Positions 47,521 to 58,255 are shown, counted from the stretch's first letter. The stretch is DNA of 64,000 nucleotides from Stenogyne calaminthoides (GCA_037126765.1 JBBCBC010000025.1:14750175-14814174); one strand, 5' to 3'. Numbers and translations are program-made. Notes: generated from the sequence alone by a model not told the origin.

Positions 47521-48384
47521 AGTTTTTAAAGGCGCAAGGTGTAAAAAGGCGCAAGGGTTGCTCCGGCCCCGGCGCAAAGGCCACGCCTTGGCGCGCCTCT
47601 CCTACATATTCTCCTAAACAACATTTTATGATCTTATATACTTATTTCACACATATTATCATATAGTAAAACACATAAAGCCACATATAAACATAATGTA
47701 ACCATGAAATTGATATTAAATGTCTAAATTAGCGAAAATACACTTCATTTCACACACACAAATCATCAAATATTAAAAAAACCCAGCAATTAAGATGTTC
47801 ATTAGTGATTAGTCAAGTGACTCAATCCTCATCAAAATCAAAACCCTCCTCCTCATCGTCAGATTGATCATCATCATCATCATCAATGTATTTTGTTTTC
47901 CTCTTCCTCTTCATCTTCCCCTTCATCTTCATCCTCATCCCTTCATCTTCATCCTCATATAAAGATGAGCCTTTGAAGAGAAAAAAAAAAAAAAAAAATC
48001 TTACCACGGCAGGCGGCAGCTTGCACGCTGGCGGTGGGCGGTCAGGGCACAGTCGGAGGAGGAGCGGGCAGATTTTGAAGAGAGGAGGCAGAGTCGGACT
48101 TGGAAGTGTTTTGAATTTCAAAACCCTAGTTTTTATGTGTTTTATTTTTTTTAACTTTAAAAGTGTTACTTAGTTTCAAAAAATAAAGTGTTGGTAAAAT
48201 TATAGAAGAGTGACCAAAACACGTTTGTTGTGCCCTTGGGCGCCTGACACAAGGCGCAAAAGGCAACCTGGGCGCACGCCTGTCCAACCTCGCCAAAAAA
48301 AAAAAAAAAACATAAAAAGGCAAAGGACCTATAGCCTTGGCGCCTCTGCGCCTGGCACGCCCGAGGCTCGCCTTTCAAAACTAT
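47521..48384. mobile_element. hAT-like non-autonomous element, AAAGGCG ends
   Basis: Left end TAGTTTTTAAAGGCGCAAGG faces right end CGCCTTTCAAAACTA in inverted orientation. GGCGC-rich subterminal blocks occur at both ends (47530-47600, 48225-48375). The interior has an acidic reading on the minus strand (DDDDDDQSDDEEEGF, 47870-47825), possibly a transposase C-terminus. No target duplication was found. Confidence 0.5.
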
Positions 48385-49086
48385 GATAAGTCTTTGCCTA
48401 AAATATGATTATCATTGCCAAAACTCCACCACACTGGACCTATCCCAAAAAAAAAAAAAAACTATAATGGGCACAACTAAATTGGAATTTGCAATTAGTA
48501 TCACAAAGTGCTCGCCAGCTGAAATTTTTCGAAGAAAATGCTCAATGACATATATGATTTCTGCACATATACATCAAATGATTACGAAACTTGCTCTAAA
48601 TTCTTGAATTGATTGGTTTGTGTAATTTTTTCATGTAAATTGAACTTCAGTCTTTAACACGGAGATTAATGCAATAATAACAATAAAGAATATTGTGAAT
48701 ACTTTGGGATTTAAATCGATTTGGTCCCATAACTTTGGACTTTTATTGAAATGGTCCCGTATATATCACATGTTTCAATTTAGTCCCGTATGTTTTCAAT
48801 TTGTGTCAATTTAGTCCCAAGGCGCCGGAGACCGGTCAAACTAGCCAAAACGACGTCGTTTTTTTGGGGCGTGTTTTGCACGCGCCCCTAATTTCGATCG
48901 GGAAATGCTGACTTGCATCGATTTGGACACGTGGCACGCCACATGTGTATTTTGCCAATTAAAAAATGAAAAATAAAATAAAATTACACATCATTAAATA
49001 AAAATAAAATAAATCACTCCCCTTTTCTCTCTCTCTCTCCAACTTTACCCAAGTCCTTCATCTCAAATAACCGTTCCATCACTTTC

Positions 49087-49276
49087 ATGCTTACAAAGAG
49101 GATGAATTCCAGGACCACCGAAGCTCGAACCATCGCAACCAGCAGCAGAGCGCCAGACGACAGCGTATGGGACTGCGTCATACCGTACGTGCAGGGCACG
49201 CGCGACCGTGGCGCCACCGCAAATCTAGCCGGCGCCGGAGATTCCTTGCAATCATCGTCTTATTACCATCACTAAT
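49087..49276 (+). pseudogene. COI1-like F-box N-terminal fragment
   Basis: The frame from the ATG at 49087 contains DDSVWDCVIPYVQGTRDRGA. This resembles the F-box region of COI1/TIR1-type receptors (a VIPY...RDR core). Similarity stops after RDRGA and the frame ends at about 49275. COI1 proteins are about 600 aa, so this is only the first fragment. Identification rests on one motif. Confidence 0.5.
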
Positions 49277-50183
49277 CGATAATTTAGCAAGCAAAGAAGC
49301 AGCTATATGCTGTTACCTTATATTCCCATGCTTAATAACATCAGCAATTTGCAGTATAAACATGGTTGATCCAGATAAAACTCTGTTGCTGGTTTCGGAG
49401 GAAGATAAATAATAAATAGCGCGTAATACATGTTCTAGAGTATCAGCAACTGGGCATTCTTGAAACAAATGCAACAATCTTTGGAAACATTTCTAATTGC
49501 ACCAACGGCGTGCGATTGAGCTACGAGAGAGCCAGATTTACACAATTCAATTAGAATGGGGACACCACCGTAGGCGGAAATCGCCCACGCGTTATCCGTA
49601 TCAGCGGTGATGAATTCGACAGCCATGGCGGCCTTTTCCTTCATCGGCATCGTGCTGCACTCGATGATTCTCAACAAAGGCCCCAGGGCCCCTTCCTCGA
49701 AAACACATTTCCGAGGCAAATCGCCGGCGGATGCGAGCAGCGAAACCGCGTGAACCGCCTGTTCTCTAACGGAATCATGAGCGTTCAGATCGAGCAGAGA
49801 AATCAAGCAACTGAAATTCCCCTCACTCGCTACTATAGTAGCGGACTTATTGTCGTCAGAAATTAGCTGAATTAACGAATCTAGGGCTTTCCTCTTAAAC
49901 TCTAACCCTCCGATCTGGAGTCAGTAAACAAGTCCCTAACGAAAAACGACAATTCCTCTTTCGAGGAGCTCAAATTAGGCCGAGACAGAACAATGGCGGT
50001 CGATTGGTGGAGAACGCCGGAGCGCAGGATAAGCTCGAGGTCGTTAATCTGCTTCGCGAGCCACCCGTCGGCCATGTCGAGGTCGGATTGCATCAGCAGC
50101 TTCCCGCGGCATAGCGAATCGTCGGAGCAGTGGCGGCATAGGGTTTCGGTGCGGCGGAGAGTGGACATCAGCGCGGGGAGCAT
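49263..50183 (-). pseudogene. ARM-repeat protein gene fragment
   Basis: Minus-strand reading from 50183 gives MLPALMSTLRRTETL and FFVRDLFT. A one-base frameshift at about 49915 follows, then LEFKRKALDSLIQL, then repeat units around LLDLNAHDSVREQAVHAVS, KEKAAMAVEFITADTDNAW and GSLVAQSHAVGAIRNVS. An internal deletion joins this to a later repeat (RLLHLFQECPVADTLEHVL) in another frame with a stop. It looks like a plant ARM-repeat protein of the At2g05810/ARO kind. The frameshift, deletion and stop make it non-coding. Confidence 0.85.
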
Positions 50184-50829
50184 GGGTGATTTTTTCGAGC
50201 GTTTCGGAAGGAATCTCCGGCGCCGGCGAGATCTTATTTTATTTTTATTTAATGATGTGTAATTTTATTTTCTTTTTTCATTTTTTAATTGGCAAAATAC
50301 ACATGTGGCGTGCCACGTGTCCAAATCGATGCAAGTCAGCATTTCCCGATCGAAATTAGGGGCGCGTGCAAAACACCCCCAAAAAAACGACGTCGTTTTG
50401 GCTAGTTTGACCGGTCTCCGGCGCCTTGGGACTAAATTGACACAAATTGAAAACATACGGGACTAAATTGAAACATGTGATATATACGGGACCATTTCAA
50501 TAAAGGTCCAAAGTTATGGGACCAAATCGATTTAAATCCCTGAATACTTTCGACGTTGTATTGACGCAACGAGTATCAAACTTCGCGACACTTAGATCGT
50601 GAAATGTTGGTACTTTAATGATCTAATGCTTTCAAATTATATGAGTTCCTTATATAATTATTTATTTATAAAGAGTTTGAGGTAATATTGATTTGATTTC
50701 TGAAATTGTAGAAACTAAGTATTCTATACTCTTTTATCAAGATTTTTGGGAATCTTTTTTGTTTTCTGGTTAATGGTGGGTTTGAATCATACAACTTTGA
50801 TACTTAATTAATAATATGTTAAAATTTAG

Positions 50830-52000
50830 CAGGTGATTAGTGATGTAATTCCTCCTCCTCTGAGAAGGGAATTAAGTGATCTGTATATTCAAACAGAGCT
50901 GATGAACCTGGTTCTTCACTAAATTATTTGGTCTATTTAGGAATTATCACTAACATTATCAAGTAAAAATCATTCAAACCTACCATATTCAACCATAGAT
51001 TATTATCATGAATCATCACTAAAAGTCTAAAATATGTGTGAATTCTACAGTACTTTCCGTTTACACCATAAGCAACAAAAATGAGTTTGTGTTGATATCT
51101 CAACAGGTATGAGGTTAAATTAGGTTGTGCTTTCGTTCCCCGAGGTGCTAAGATAAGTTTAAGGTAAAGGTGTTTCTTTCTTTGAATTTTTTGTGCCTCT
51201 TATTTTTTACTTTCCTATCATCAACAGTGGAGTAGGGACTATATCTGTTTTGCAGTAATTTTTCTTTGTCATACAAATACAAATCAAGTGGGAATTGGGG
51301 ACAGTAGTTAGCATTTTCTGGTTTACTTTTCCTATTGGATTTCTCAAGATTGTTTTAATAATTAAAGAAGCAATTAAGATAAGGGTAAGTTACTGGTAAA
51401 CTAGGTGTGTCCTATTTTATTGTTAATTGTTTTCCCAGTTTGCTTAAAGACAGGTGTAGTCAGGCCCTGAGTAGTGAGTTTTTTATATGTCTCGGTACAG
51501 TTTGGGACTCCAGTACAGCCTATTACCACTGAGGTAAGGCAGGCAAGTGTATGGTTTTTGATTGACTGTCCTCCACCAATTTAAACCAAGAGATGAATGT
51601 GGTACAAGCGTGATGTGATCTAAGTTCCTTCTTGAGAATTTCAGCAAATGAAAACGAGATTGAGGGAGAAGAAGGAAATGGGTGCTACACATTTATGTTC
51701 ATTGTTTATCTAATTGTTTACTGGTGTAGAGCAATTGCATCAACTTTAATTTCAGTTAATGTAATATTGTAATTACTTAAACTCCTAACTCTTTAAGAAC
51801 TAACGTACTAAAATAATAGATTGATAATTTTTCTTTTTATAGGAATTAGACGCTAACAAAGTCGGTCTTGGTTAAGCTCCAGCAAGCATTCTTAGGATTA
51901 TTGAGAAAATGCACAAGTTTCAAGTTAAGGCCGCACCATATAATTTCATAGCTAAATATCAGTCTTCCATTGTTTCACATATCCTCAATGACAAAACCTA
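50830..52000 (+). pseudogene. Exon-like captured fragments, gene unknown
   Basis: Three coding-looking islands follow plausible acceptors. They are 50830-50920 (VISDVIPPPLRRELSDLYI), 51112-51170 (YEVKLGCAFVPRGAKISL, followed by GTAAAG), and 51895-51998 (LRIIEKMHKFQVKAAPYNF, then a stop). Together with the 46.2-46.9 kb pieces they could be one gene captured with introns. I do not recognise it. Confidence 0.35.
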
Positions 52001-52139
52001 AACCAAGTATGCAACATATAGATGACAAAATGTGCATTGCTGGAAATTTGATGAGTATCTACTTTTGTTTTAAATTTTGAACCAATAAAGATTTAATATA
52101 TTGTAACTTTTTGTTGTTTATGGTCTACCTATGGTGTAA

Positions 52140-52420
52140 TATAGATATGAAAACTCCCGGTAATCAGCAGTATTTAATGATGTATGTCAATTACCAGTGC
52201 TGGTTTATGGTCTTTCTAATAGACATGAAAACTCCCTGTAATCAGTAGTATTTAATGATGTATGTCAATTACCAATGCTGAATAATCAACAATATTTAAT
52301 GATGTATGTCAATTACCAACGCTGAATGAATGGGAGTTGACGTGTATTAAGAAACTTTGGATCAATCTGAATGAATGGGAGTTGACGAGTAGTGAGAAAC
52401 TTTGGATCAAGACCATATGA
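52140..52420. repeat. Short tandem repeats near the Helitron 3' end
   Basis: Three copies of a unit with AGTATTTAATGATGTATGTC and AATTACCA (52140-52330) are followed by two copies of CTGAATGAATGGGAGTTGAC (52321 and 52367). Confidence 0.85.
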
Positions 52421-52958
52421 TGGGCCGATAAGTCATGGAGTTGAGATGAAAATGTGTAGCTTTGTGGGATTAGGGAAAGACTTGAATTTTTTTACTTGCA
52501 TGATAAATAAAATTATGTTACATCATGGTGTTATAAAGATATAAAAGTTATTGCAGTCATCATTCATCTATGACCAGTATTATTTTTCAACACGTACCCA
52601 ATGAATGGTTAAAAAGTAGTGTAAAACATTGGATCGAGGCCATTTGATGTTTTGAATAAGTTATGATGAAAAAGTGGGTTTGGATTACACATAGATGTAA
52701 AATTTGATTTTATCCCCATGGTAAAAAGTTATTTGGGCAATTAAGTCTTTGTAAAACTTGATTTTATCCCATGGTAAAAAATTATTTGGACAACTAACTC
52801 TTGGATAAGTTGGTTTAAATTAATTATTATCACGTTTTATTTAAAGATTCTCAACAATAATAAAAATTTCAAAAAAAAATAAAAAATTACGATAGTTAAT
52901 TTAACACTCTTCAAACATCTTTTAGAACAAAATCATAATAGGCCCGTGCATCGCACGG

Positions 52959-53020
52959 GTAGAACACTAGTGAAGAAAATAGTTGTGGAGTAGAACACTA
53001 GTGAAGAAAATAGTTGTGGA
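52959..53020. repeat. 31-bp tandem duplication spanning the Helitron 3' end
   Basis: The block from GTAGAACACTAGTGAAG to AGTTGTGGA occurs at 52959-52989 and again at 52990-53020. The duplicate copies the Helitron CTAG terminus plus flank. Confidence 0.95.
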
Positions 53021-53243
53021 GGTACACCAAAGGATTGAGTGAATGGGCGATAAAGATGAAAGAGAGAATGAATGACGAAAGACTGAACGAAGATGCAAAC
53101 TAAATTCATATTTAAAGTCTTAAGACTCGATGCAAACTAAATATAAAATACACGACATTCAAATAAGTTACAATTTTAATTAAGGTAATCGAATATTACT
53201 TTAAGGAAGCAAATAAATACTAAATCGACGTGCTCAATGAAAA

Positions 53244-53687
53244 TGATGAGAACCGCGATCGCAAAACACAATAAATACACAAAGAACAATAATAATTGTT
53301 GCCCCAACTTAGGTTGGCAAGAAATAATAAGGTTTGATAAAGTTGCCAAGAGGTTTTTTATTATTTTTCTGCTTGAAAATAAAGAAAAAACGTCCACATA
53401 CTTATAGGACAAAAAACAGGACCAAATTTGCTCCAAAAAGGACCAAATCTCACCCTAAATCTAGAAGTGATATACTTGAACGAAAATTAAAGGATAAAAA
53501 CGAAATATAGTCTATTAAATAAATAAAAATAGTAAAAATATGATAATCTTGATCTTCCCGAATCTTGCCAAATTTTGGAATATATCTTGGAAAATCTTGC
53601 TCACTAACTTTAGTTGCAAAAGTAGGACAATTTCTTGCCATATAATCTTGCACGTATTATTAGGTCCAAAAATCCTCGTTCGCATCA
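53244..53687 (-). repeat. 3' LTR of the Gypsy-type element
   Basis: Matches 55487-55935 throughout, with scattered differences. Ends are TGATGAG and GCATCA. Confidence 0.92.
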
Positions 53688-54373
53688 TTCCCGTCCCCTT
53701 CAAGATCATCCTTGTCCTCAAGGACCAATTATGGGAACACTCTCTTATCGAGCCTAAATGTTCCCCTTCATCTAATCGCCGTTTGCTTGCCACCAAATAA
53801 TTGAACTCAAAATTATCAGCTGTTCGGATGTGGCAAAAAATCTTTAAGCGATAGCGCAAATTTTTCATTGTACTGCCAACAAAATAACTCTCATTAATTA
53901 TAAAAAGATAATAATTATTATTGGAGCCAAAACCTTTATCATCATTGAAGAGTGGTTTCTCATACGCCATATTAAGACACAAAAAATTTGCATCGTAATC
54001 ATCTTCCTTATCAAATAATTGGCAAGGATCGTCTTCGGGCTCGACATAAAAAACGAGAGACATAGAATTAATTACGGGTTGCTGTTCATCATAAATAGGT
54101 GGTCCATCATAATTTGGAGATCCACTAAATTTATCCCGCCCAACAAAAATAAATGGTCCATCATAAACATTTAGAAAATTAGTTGGCCCATTTTTTTCAA
54201 GCCCAAAATCAGTTATCTGCCCAACTTCATTATTTCCTTTAAACACCTTATGTGAACTCGGCCGTTCCAACAAAAACGTATTCCCATAAAAAATATAATT
54301 CTGCCCGCTGACTTTATCATCAAAATTAGGCCAAATAGTCATGTTCTTAACAGGTTGCGGTCCATCTGAAATA
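53688..54373 (-). pseudogene. Open region of unknown function between gag and 3' LTR
   Basis: A minus-strand frame stays open for over 200 codons (part of a 301-codon frame from 54420 to 53515, entering the LTR). It includes EPEDDPCQLFDKEDDYDANF and RRLDEGEHLGSI. The second phrase resembles the tails seen after integrase in plant Gypsy polyproteins. The rest I do not recognise. The first 15 or so codons of the frame come from the LINE insertion. Confidence 0.5.
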
Positions 54374-54381
54374 TTACTCAA

Positions 54382-54900
54382 CTTGTGCAAGAGAAATGCA
54401 TTCAATGTGAACTTTTCCAAGTGTTGTCCGTTGTGCAGGTCTCAGGATGAAGATACTAACTATCTTTTCTTCGACTGTCCGAAGTCCGTGATCATTTGGG
54501 AAAAGGTTTATAGCTGGTTTGGTGTGCAATATTGCAGGAGTGGCTACAGAATCGAGCACTATAACAACCATTGTAACCTTGCTGAACCAAAACATAGGAA
54601 GGTATGGGCCACTATTTGGCGTGCTACGGTTTGGCAAATCTGGACCTTACGTAATTCGGTGGTGTTCAAAGGGCTCATTGTTGAGGATTGCGATAGTATC
54701 TTTAGAATTTGTTCTTCGTCTTTTTTTTTGGTTAAAGGCAAAGGAAGTCTTATTTAGTTGGACTACCCTTAGTGATTGGTTGAGGGAGCCGATCTTGTGT
54801 TTCTCTTAGCCCGTTCCGGGGTTTTTGTGCTGTTCTGATCTTGTACTTCCTGGGGGCATTCCATTTACCCTTTAATAACATTTGGCCAAAAAAAATTTTT
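54382..54900 (+). mobile_element. 5'-truncated LINE insertion (zf-RVT end)
   Basis: The plus-strand frame shows the zinc-binding end of plant L1 reverse transcriptases: CPLCRSQDEDTNYLFFDCP, then WEKVYSW, then VWATIWRATVWQIWTLRN. It ends LFSWTTLSDWL with a shift, followed by a 3' UTR and A8. It is flanked by the 8-bp direct repeat TTACTCAA (54374-54381, 54901-54908). It sits inside the Gypsy-type element. Confidence 0.85.
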
Positions 54901-54908
54901 TTACTCAA

Positions 54909-55435
54909 AGGCCCATCTTCAGTGTAAACAAAACGCCGTCTAACTAGGGAATTAGACCCCAGAGCTGTGCCAGCGGTTTCTGCCTCTCGAGGCACAAGGG
55001 AGCTGCCCATACCAGTGGTGACTTGGATGCTTTTCTGTTCGTCGTAATCAGCGAAATCGGATGGTCCAAATCTCGCCATAAGTTCTTTTTTGAAATCCTT
55101 CCACCGAACGATCCGTTCTTGCTTCCGATATAACCTGTTAATCCATTGTCACCAAATAGTCACACCACTTTCCATATAATGAGCAGCGTAACGTACCCTA
55201 TCTTCCCGTGGTATTTCACGCAAGGCAAAGTACTGGTTCGCTCGTCTTAACCATGATACCGGATCATCTCCTTTGAACGTTGGACAAGTAAGGTAAGTTT
55301 TGGCCGACTGGTCTTTCGTTCCGCCAGCGTTGCACACACAGAGTCAAGTTTGACGTGGATGTTCTTTACTTCGGTCTTGATGTCTGCTACATCGGATTCC
55401 AAAGCTTCAATACGCTCCTTGTGAGTTCCCGCCAT
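54909..55435 (-). pseudogene. Gypsy-type gag
   Basis: Starts at the ATG at 55435 (MAGTHKERIEALESDVADIK, coiled-coil-like). After a frame shift at about 55300 the retrotransposon gag core appears (CPTFKGDDPVSWLRRANQYF). A stop lies at about 55149, and the remainder to 54909 is in another frame (RFGPSDFADYDE). It is not intact. Confidence 0.8.
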
Positions 55436-55486
55436 TACTCGTATTCCTTTCGGGATTCTCGTCTACTCTCAATGAAAGCACCAATT

Positions 55487-55935
55487 TGATGAGAACCGCG
55501 ATCGCAAAACACAATAAATACGCAAAGAACGATAATAATTGTTGCCCCAACTCAGGTTGGCAAGAAACAATTAGGTTTGACAAAGTTGCCAAGAGGTTTT
55601 TTATTATTTTTCTTTTTGAAAACAAAGAAAAAACGTCCACATACTTATAGGACAAAAAAACAGGACCAAATTTGCTCCAAAAAGGACCAAATCTCACCCT
55701 AAATCTAGAAGTGATAATACTTGAACGAAAATTAAAGGATAAAAATGAAATCTAGCCTATTAAATAAATAAAAATTGAACAAATATGATAATCTTGATCT
55801 TCCTTGTGAATCTTGCCAAATTTTGGAATATATCTTGAAAAATCTTGCCCACTAACTTTAGTTGCAAAAGTAGGACAATTTCTTGCCATCTAATCTTGCA
55901 CGTATTATTAGGTCCAAAAACCCTCGTTCGCATCA
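55487..55935 (-). repeat. 5' LTR of the Gypsy-type element
   Basis: Full-length partner of 53244-53687. Ends are TGATGAG and GCATCA. Confidence 0.92.
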
Positions 55936-56109
55936 GAAAACCATAACTCTCAAAACTAGCAGCGATTGATCGACGACGATAATCTCACAATTCAACCATG
56001 ACGTTTCGCAATCCATCAATTGTATTAATTTTTTAAAATTCAAATTCTTCACGACGAAATTTATAAGTTTTGGTATGACTTGAAGCGAACAAATTTTATA
56101 AGTTGCTAT

Positions 56110-56335
56110 ATACTAAATCCATCCTAAAACTCGATTTAGACCCTCCTTCAGATATTTTAGATAAAAAAAAGGCAGACGACGCATTAAAAAAATATGCATA
56201 CATGACAGGTTACCAGTTCGGTAACCTGCTGGAGCCATTTCCTGGACCAATTCCAAAATTTCTGAAAACTTACAGGACCAAAATTAAAAATTCAAAACAA
56301 TTGGGACCAATTTCAAAATGATGCAAAGTTATTTG
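56110..56335. repeat. Partial MULE-type terminal region
   Basis: The segment with GGTTACC...GGTAACC (56205-56228) and GGGACCAATTTCAAAATGATG (56304 onward) resembles one end of the element at 60385-60905. The other end is missing. Confidence 0.5.
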
Positions 56336-56848
56336 ACTAAAAAAAAATATAATTCCTACTTGTTTAAATAGAAAGTTGTACTTTTCTAAATAGAAAGTAG
56401 TATTTGTTTAAAAATAATGAATTTTTAGGACATATACAATTTTAAAATAATATAATCATTTATTTATAATTTATAAAGTAAAAAATATATATAATTATTA
56501 TTTTAAAGATTATTAGATAGTTAAATTAAAAAAATGAAATAAAAAGTGTAAAAAAACTAATTAAAAATAAATAAATAAATATAATTTTAATATAATATAA
56601 TTTAATTTAAATTTATAAATAAATAAAAATTATAATTATTATATTAAAATGTGGTTAAATCATTAAATTAAATTAGATAATTGAAATAAAGGATTTAAAA
56701 AAATTGAAAAAAGAAAAGATTTTTAGGACATATAGAATTAATTTCATTAAGTAAACGCAAGAAAACAAGTATAAATGATTTTAAAAAAATTGAAAAAAAA
56801 AAGATTTTTAGGACATATATAATTAATTTCATTAAGTAAGCACAAGAA
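56336..56848. other. AT-rich intergenic sequence
   Basis: Contains a near-duplicate pair, TTTTTAGGACATATA followed by ATTAATTTCATTAAGTAA (56720 and 56805). No gene seen. Confidence 0.5.
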
Positions 56849-57021
56849 AGCAAGTGCCCGAGCGGATTGATCCCCGCTTAGGCGCTCATAGGTCCCGTGT
56901 TCGGTCCCCCTTGGGAGCGAAAATTTGCCTCATTTAATTGGGAGACTTGGTGGTTGGGTTCGGGATAGTCCGTGACTCGTGTGGTTCGGTGCCCACCCGG
57001 ATAACATTAAAAAAAAAAACC
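56849..57021 (+). mobile_element. tRNA-derived SINE
   Basis: Box A AAGTGCCCGAGCGGATTG (56852) and box B GTGTTCGGTCCCC (56897) are in tRNA-like spacing, followed by a body ending in A11. The box A resembles tRNA-Leu/Ser. A target duplication was not found. Confidence 0.75.
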
Positions 57022-57059
57022 GCAATAATTTTAATTATAATTCAACAATAAATTGCATC

Positions 57060-57290
57060 GAAAGAAATAAATTACAATTCCTAATCATAGTGACAACTTT
57101 ACACTATTCAAACTGCTTATCCACAACAATTACATACATGCTAGTCATAATTTACAAGTTTAAATAAAATTTGTTATATATTAACACACAACTGAACCAA
57201 ATAATAAAAACATATTAAACAACTACTAATTAGGTACGGAAGAATAAAAAAATTATCTTGAAATTAAGAAAATAGTTGTGGGGCTCCAGC
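57060..57290. repeat. Dispersed repeat, copy B
   Basis: Closely related to 59400-59650 and to the flanks of the Helitron (45270-45360 joined to 52971-53050). Shared blocks are CTTTACACTATTCAAACTGC, AACTGAACCAAATAAT and AGAAAATAGTTGTGG. It supplies an empty site for the Helitron. Confidence 0.8.
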
Positions 57291-57948
57291 CTCTGGTTTG
57301 ACATGTGAACTTATGACTTTAGATTTTTCATGTTTATTTTATTTTAGTAGTTATTCGCCATATACACATGTGTGAGGCCCACACATTTTCTTACATTTAT
57401 ATTTTTTTATTTTAATTCAACTTATAATATCAAGATACATGGATACTTGACACTACTAACTCTGTTTCAGACGTGACTGTTTTAGACTAAATTTTTCATC
57501 ATTAAAAGTGACTTTTTTTTTGTAAAGTGTGTAGCATAGACAAAACCGTATGCGCGACAGTTTTACAAGTATGTCGTGATTTATTCACTCCTAAAACAAT
57601 TATACATATATATCTTTTGGGAGGAAAACATTCCACTACAAAGTCACCCAAAAACTTACAAACAGATACAAAGTGCAGAAAATTTCTGCACTTTAGTTCA
57701 AATTTGAACTAAAGTGCCACGTACTTTAGTTCAAATTTCTGCACTTTGTATTTGGTTGTAATGGTTTACTCAATCTTATATCTAGTTGTAATTTTTTCAT
57801 ATCTTTTCAATCCACCACTTTCAAAAAACTATTTCATTTTAACTTGCCGAATTGCCACTCTCGCTATTATTCCAGAAACCAAACAATTAACATGCATTTT
57901 ATTCATGAGATTGAGAAAAAACATATCTGTCCTTTTTTTTTTTATATC

Positions 57949-58255
57949 TTAGAACATTGTATATAAAGTGGTGACACTGGCGGTTGACAACCCCAGTGTC
58001 ACTCCAGCCAAACCCTTCCACTTGTGAGCACTCTTTCTCAATTCTCTCAACTTTTCACCACCATCCATCACTTGCTCAATGCACCTCCTTATCTCACCAC
58101 TCTTCACCACCCCTTCTCCATTAACATTCACTCTAACCCCCGTTCTCCACACATCTTCAATCAATTTCGCATTCGTCCCTTGATCCGACCAACTTGGATA
58201 CGCCACCACCGGAACCCCACACGACAGGCTCTCCAAAGTCGAGTTTCACAAGAAT
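57949..58255 (-). pseudogene. UDP-glycosyltransferase C-terminal fragment
   Basis: Minus-strand reading gives NSTLESLSCGVPVVAYPSW then SDQGTNAKLIEDVWRTGVRV. This is the second half of the plant PSPG donor-binding motif, with the conserved W..DQ. It is followed by the usual charged helix. The Trp before NS is a TGA, and the upstream HCG is absent, where similarity ends (about 58245). It looks like UGT75-type, but subfamily is a guess. Only about 90 of roughly 460 residues remain. Confidence 0.8.

Larger units (their letters stand above)
48706..50540. mobile_element. Pack-MULE with long inverted termini
   Basis: About 307-bp terminal inverted repeats (48706-49012 and 50234-50540) start GGGATTTAAATCGATTTGG and end in its complement. 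The element is flanked by a perfect 10-bp direct repeat TGAATACTTT (48696-48705 and 50541-50550). The 1.2-kb interior is GC-richer and holds fragments of two host genes. There is no transposase. Confidence 0.92.
45361..52970 (+). mobile_element. Helitron with gene fragments and nested transposons
   Basis: 5' end TCTTATATTATAAAAGTAG follows an A. The 3' end has a 7-bp-stem hairpin CCCGTGC-ATC-GCACGGG (52943-52959), seven spacer bases, then CTAG (52967-52970) followed by T. This is the canonical Helitron structure with insertion between A and T. Flanking sequence left (ending ATAATCTTGCAAA) and right (starting TGAAGAAAATAGTTGTGG) joins to match related uninterrupted copies at about 57240-57275 and 59590-59635. 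No Rep/helicase is present, so it is non-autonomous. Confidence 0.85.
53244..55935 (-). mobile_element. Short non-autonomous Gypsy-type LTR element
   Basis: Flanked by a perfect 5-bp target duplication GAAAA (53239-53243, 55936-55940). LTRs of 444 and 449 bp start TGATGAGAACCGCG and end TTCGCATCA. The primer-binding region TTGGTGCTTTCATTGAG is on the minus strand inside the right LTR, and a purine-rich tract (AAGGGGACGGGAA) lies next to the left LTR. It carries gag but no protease, reverse transcriptase or integrase. Confidence 0.93.

Noticed and set aside
47822..48173. Acidic/basic frames of 95-99 codons on both strands as host genes
   Set aside because: Low-complexity composition from trinucleotide-like runs (ATC/GAA) inside a transposon-like element.
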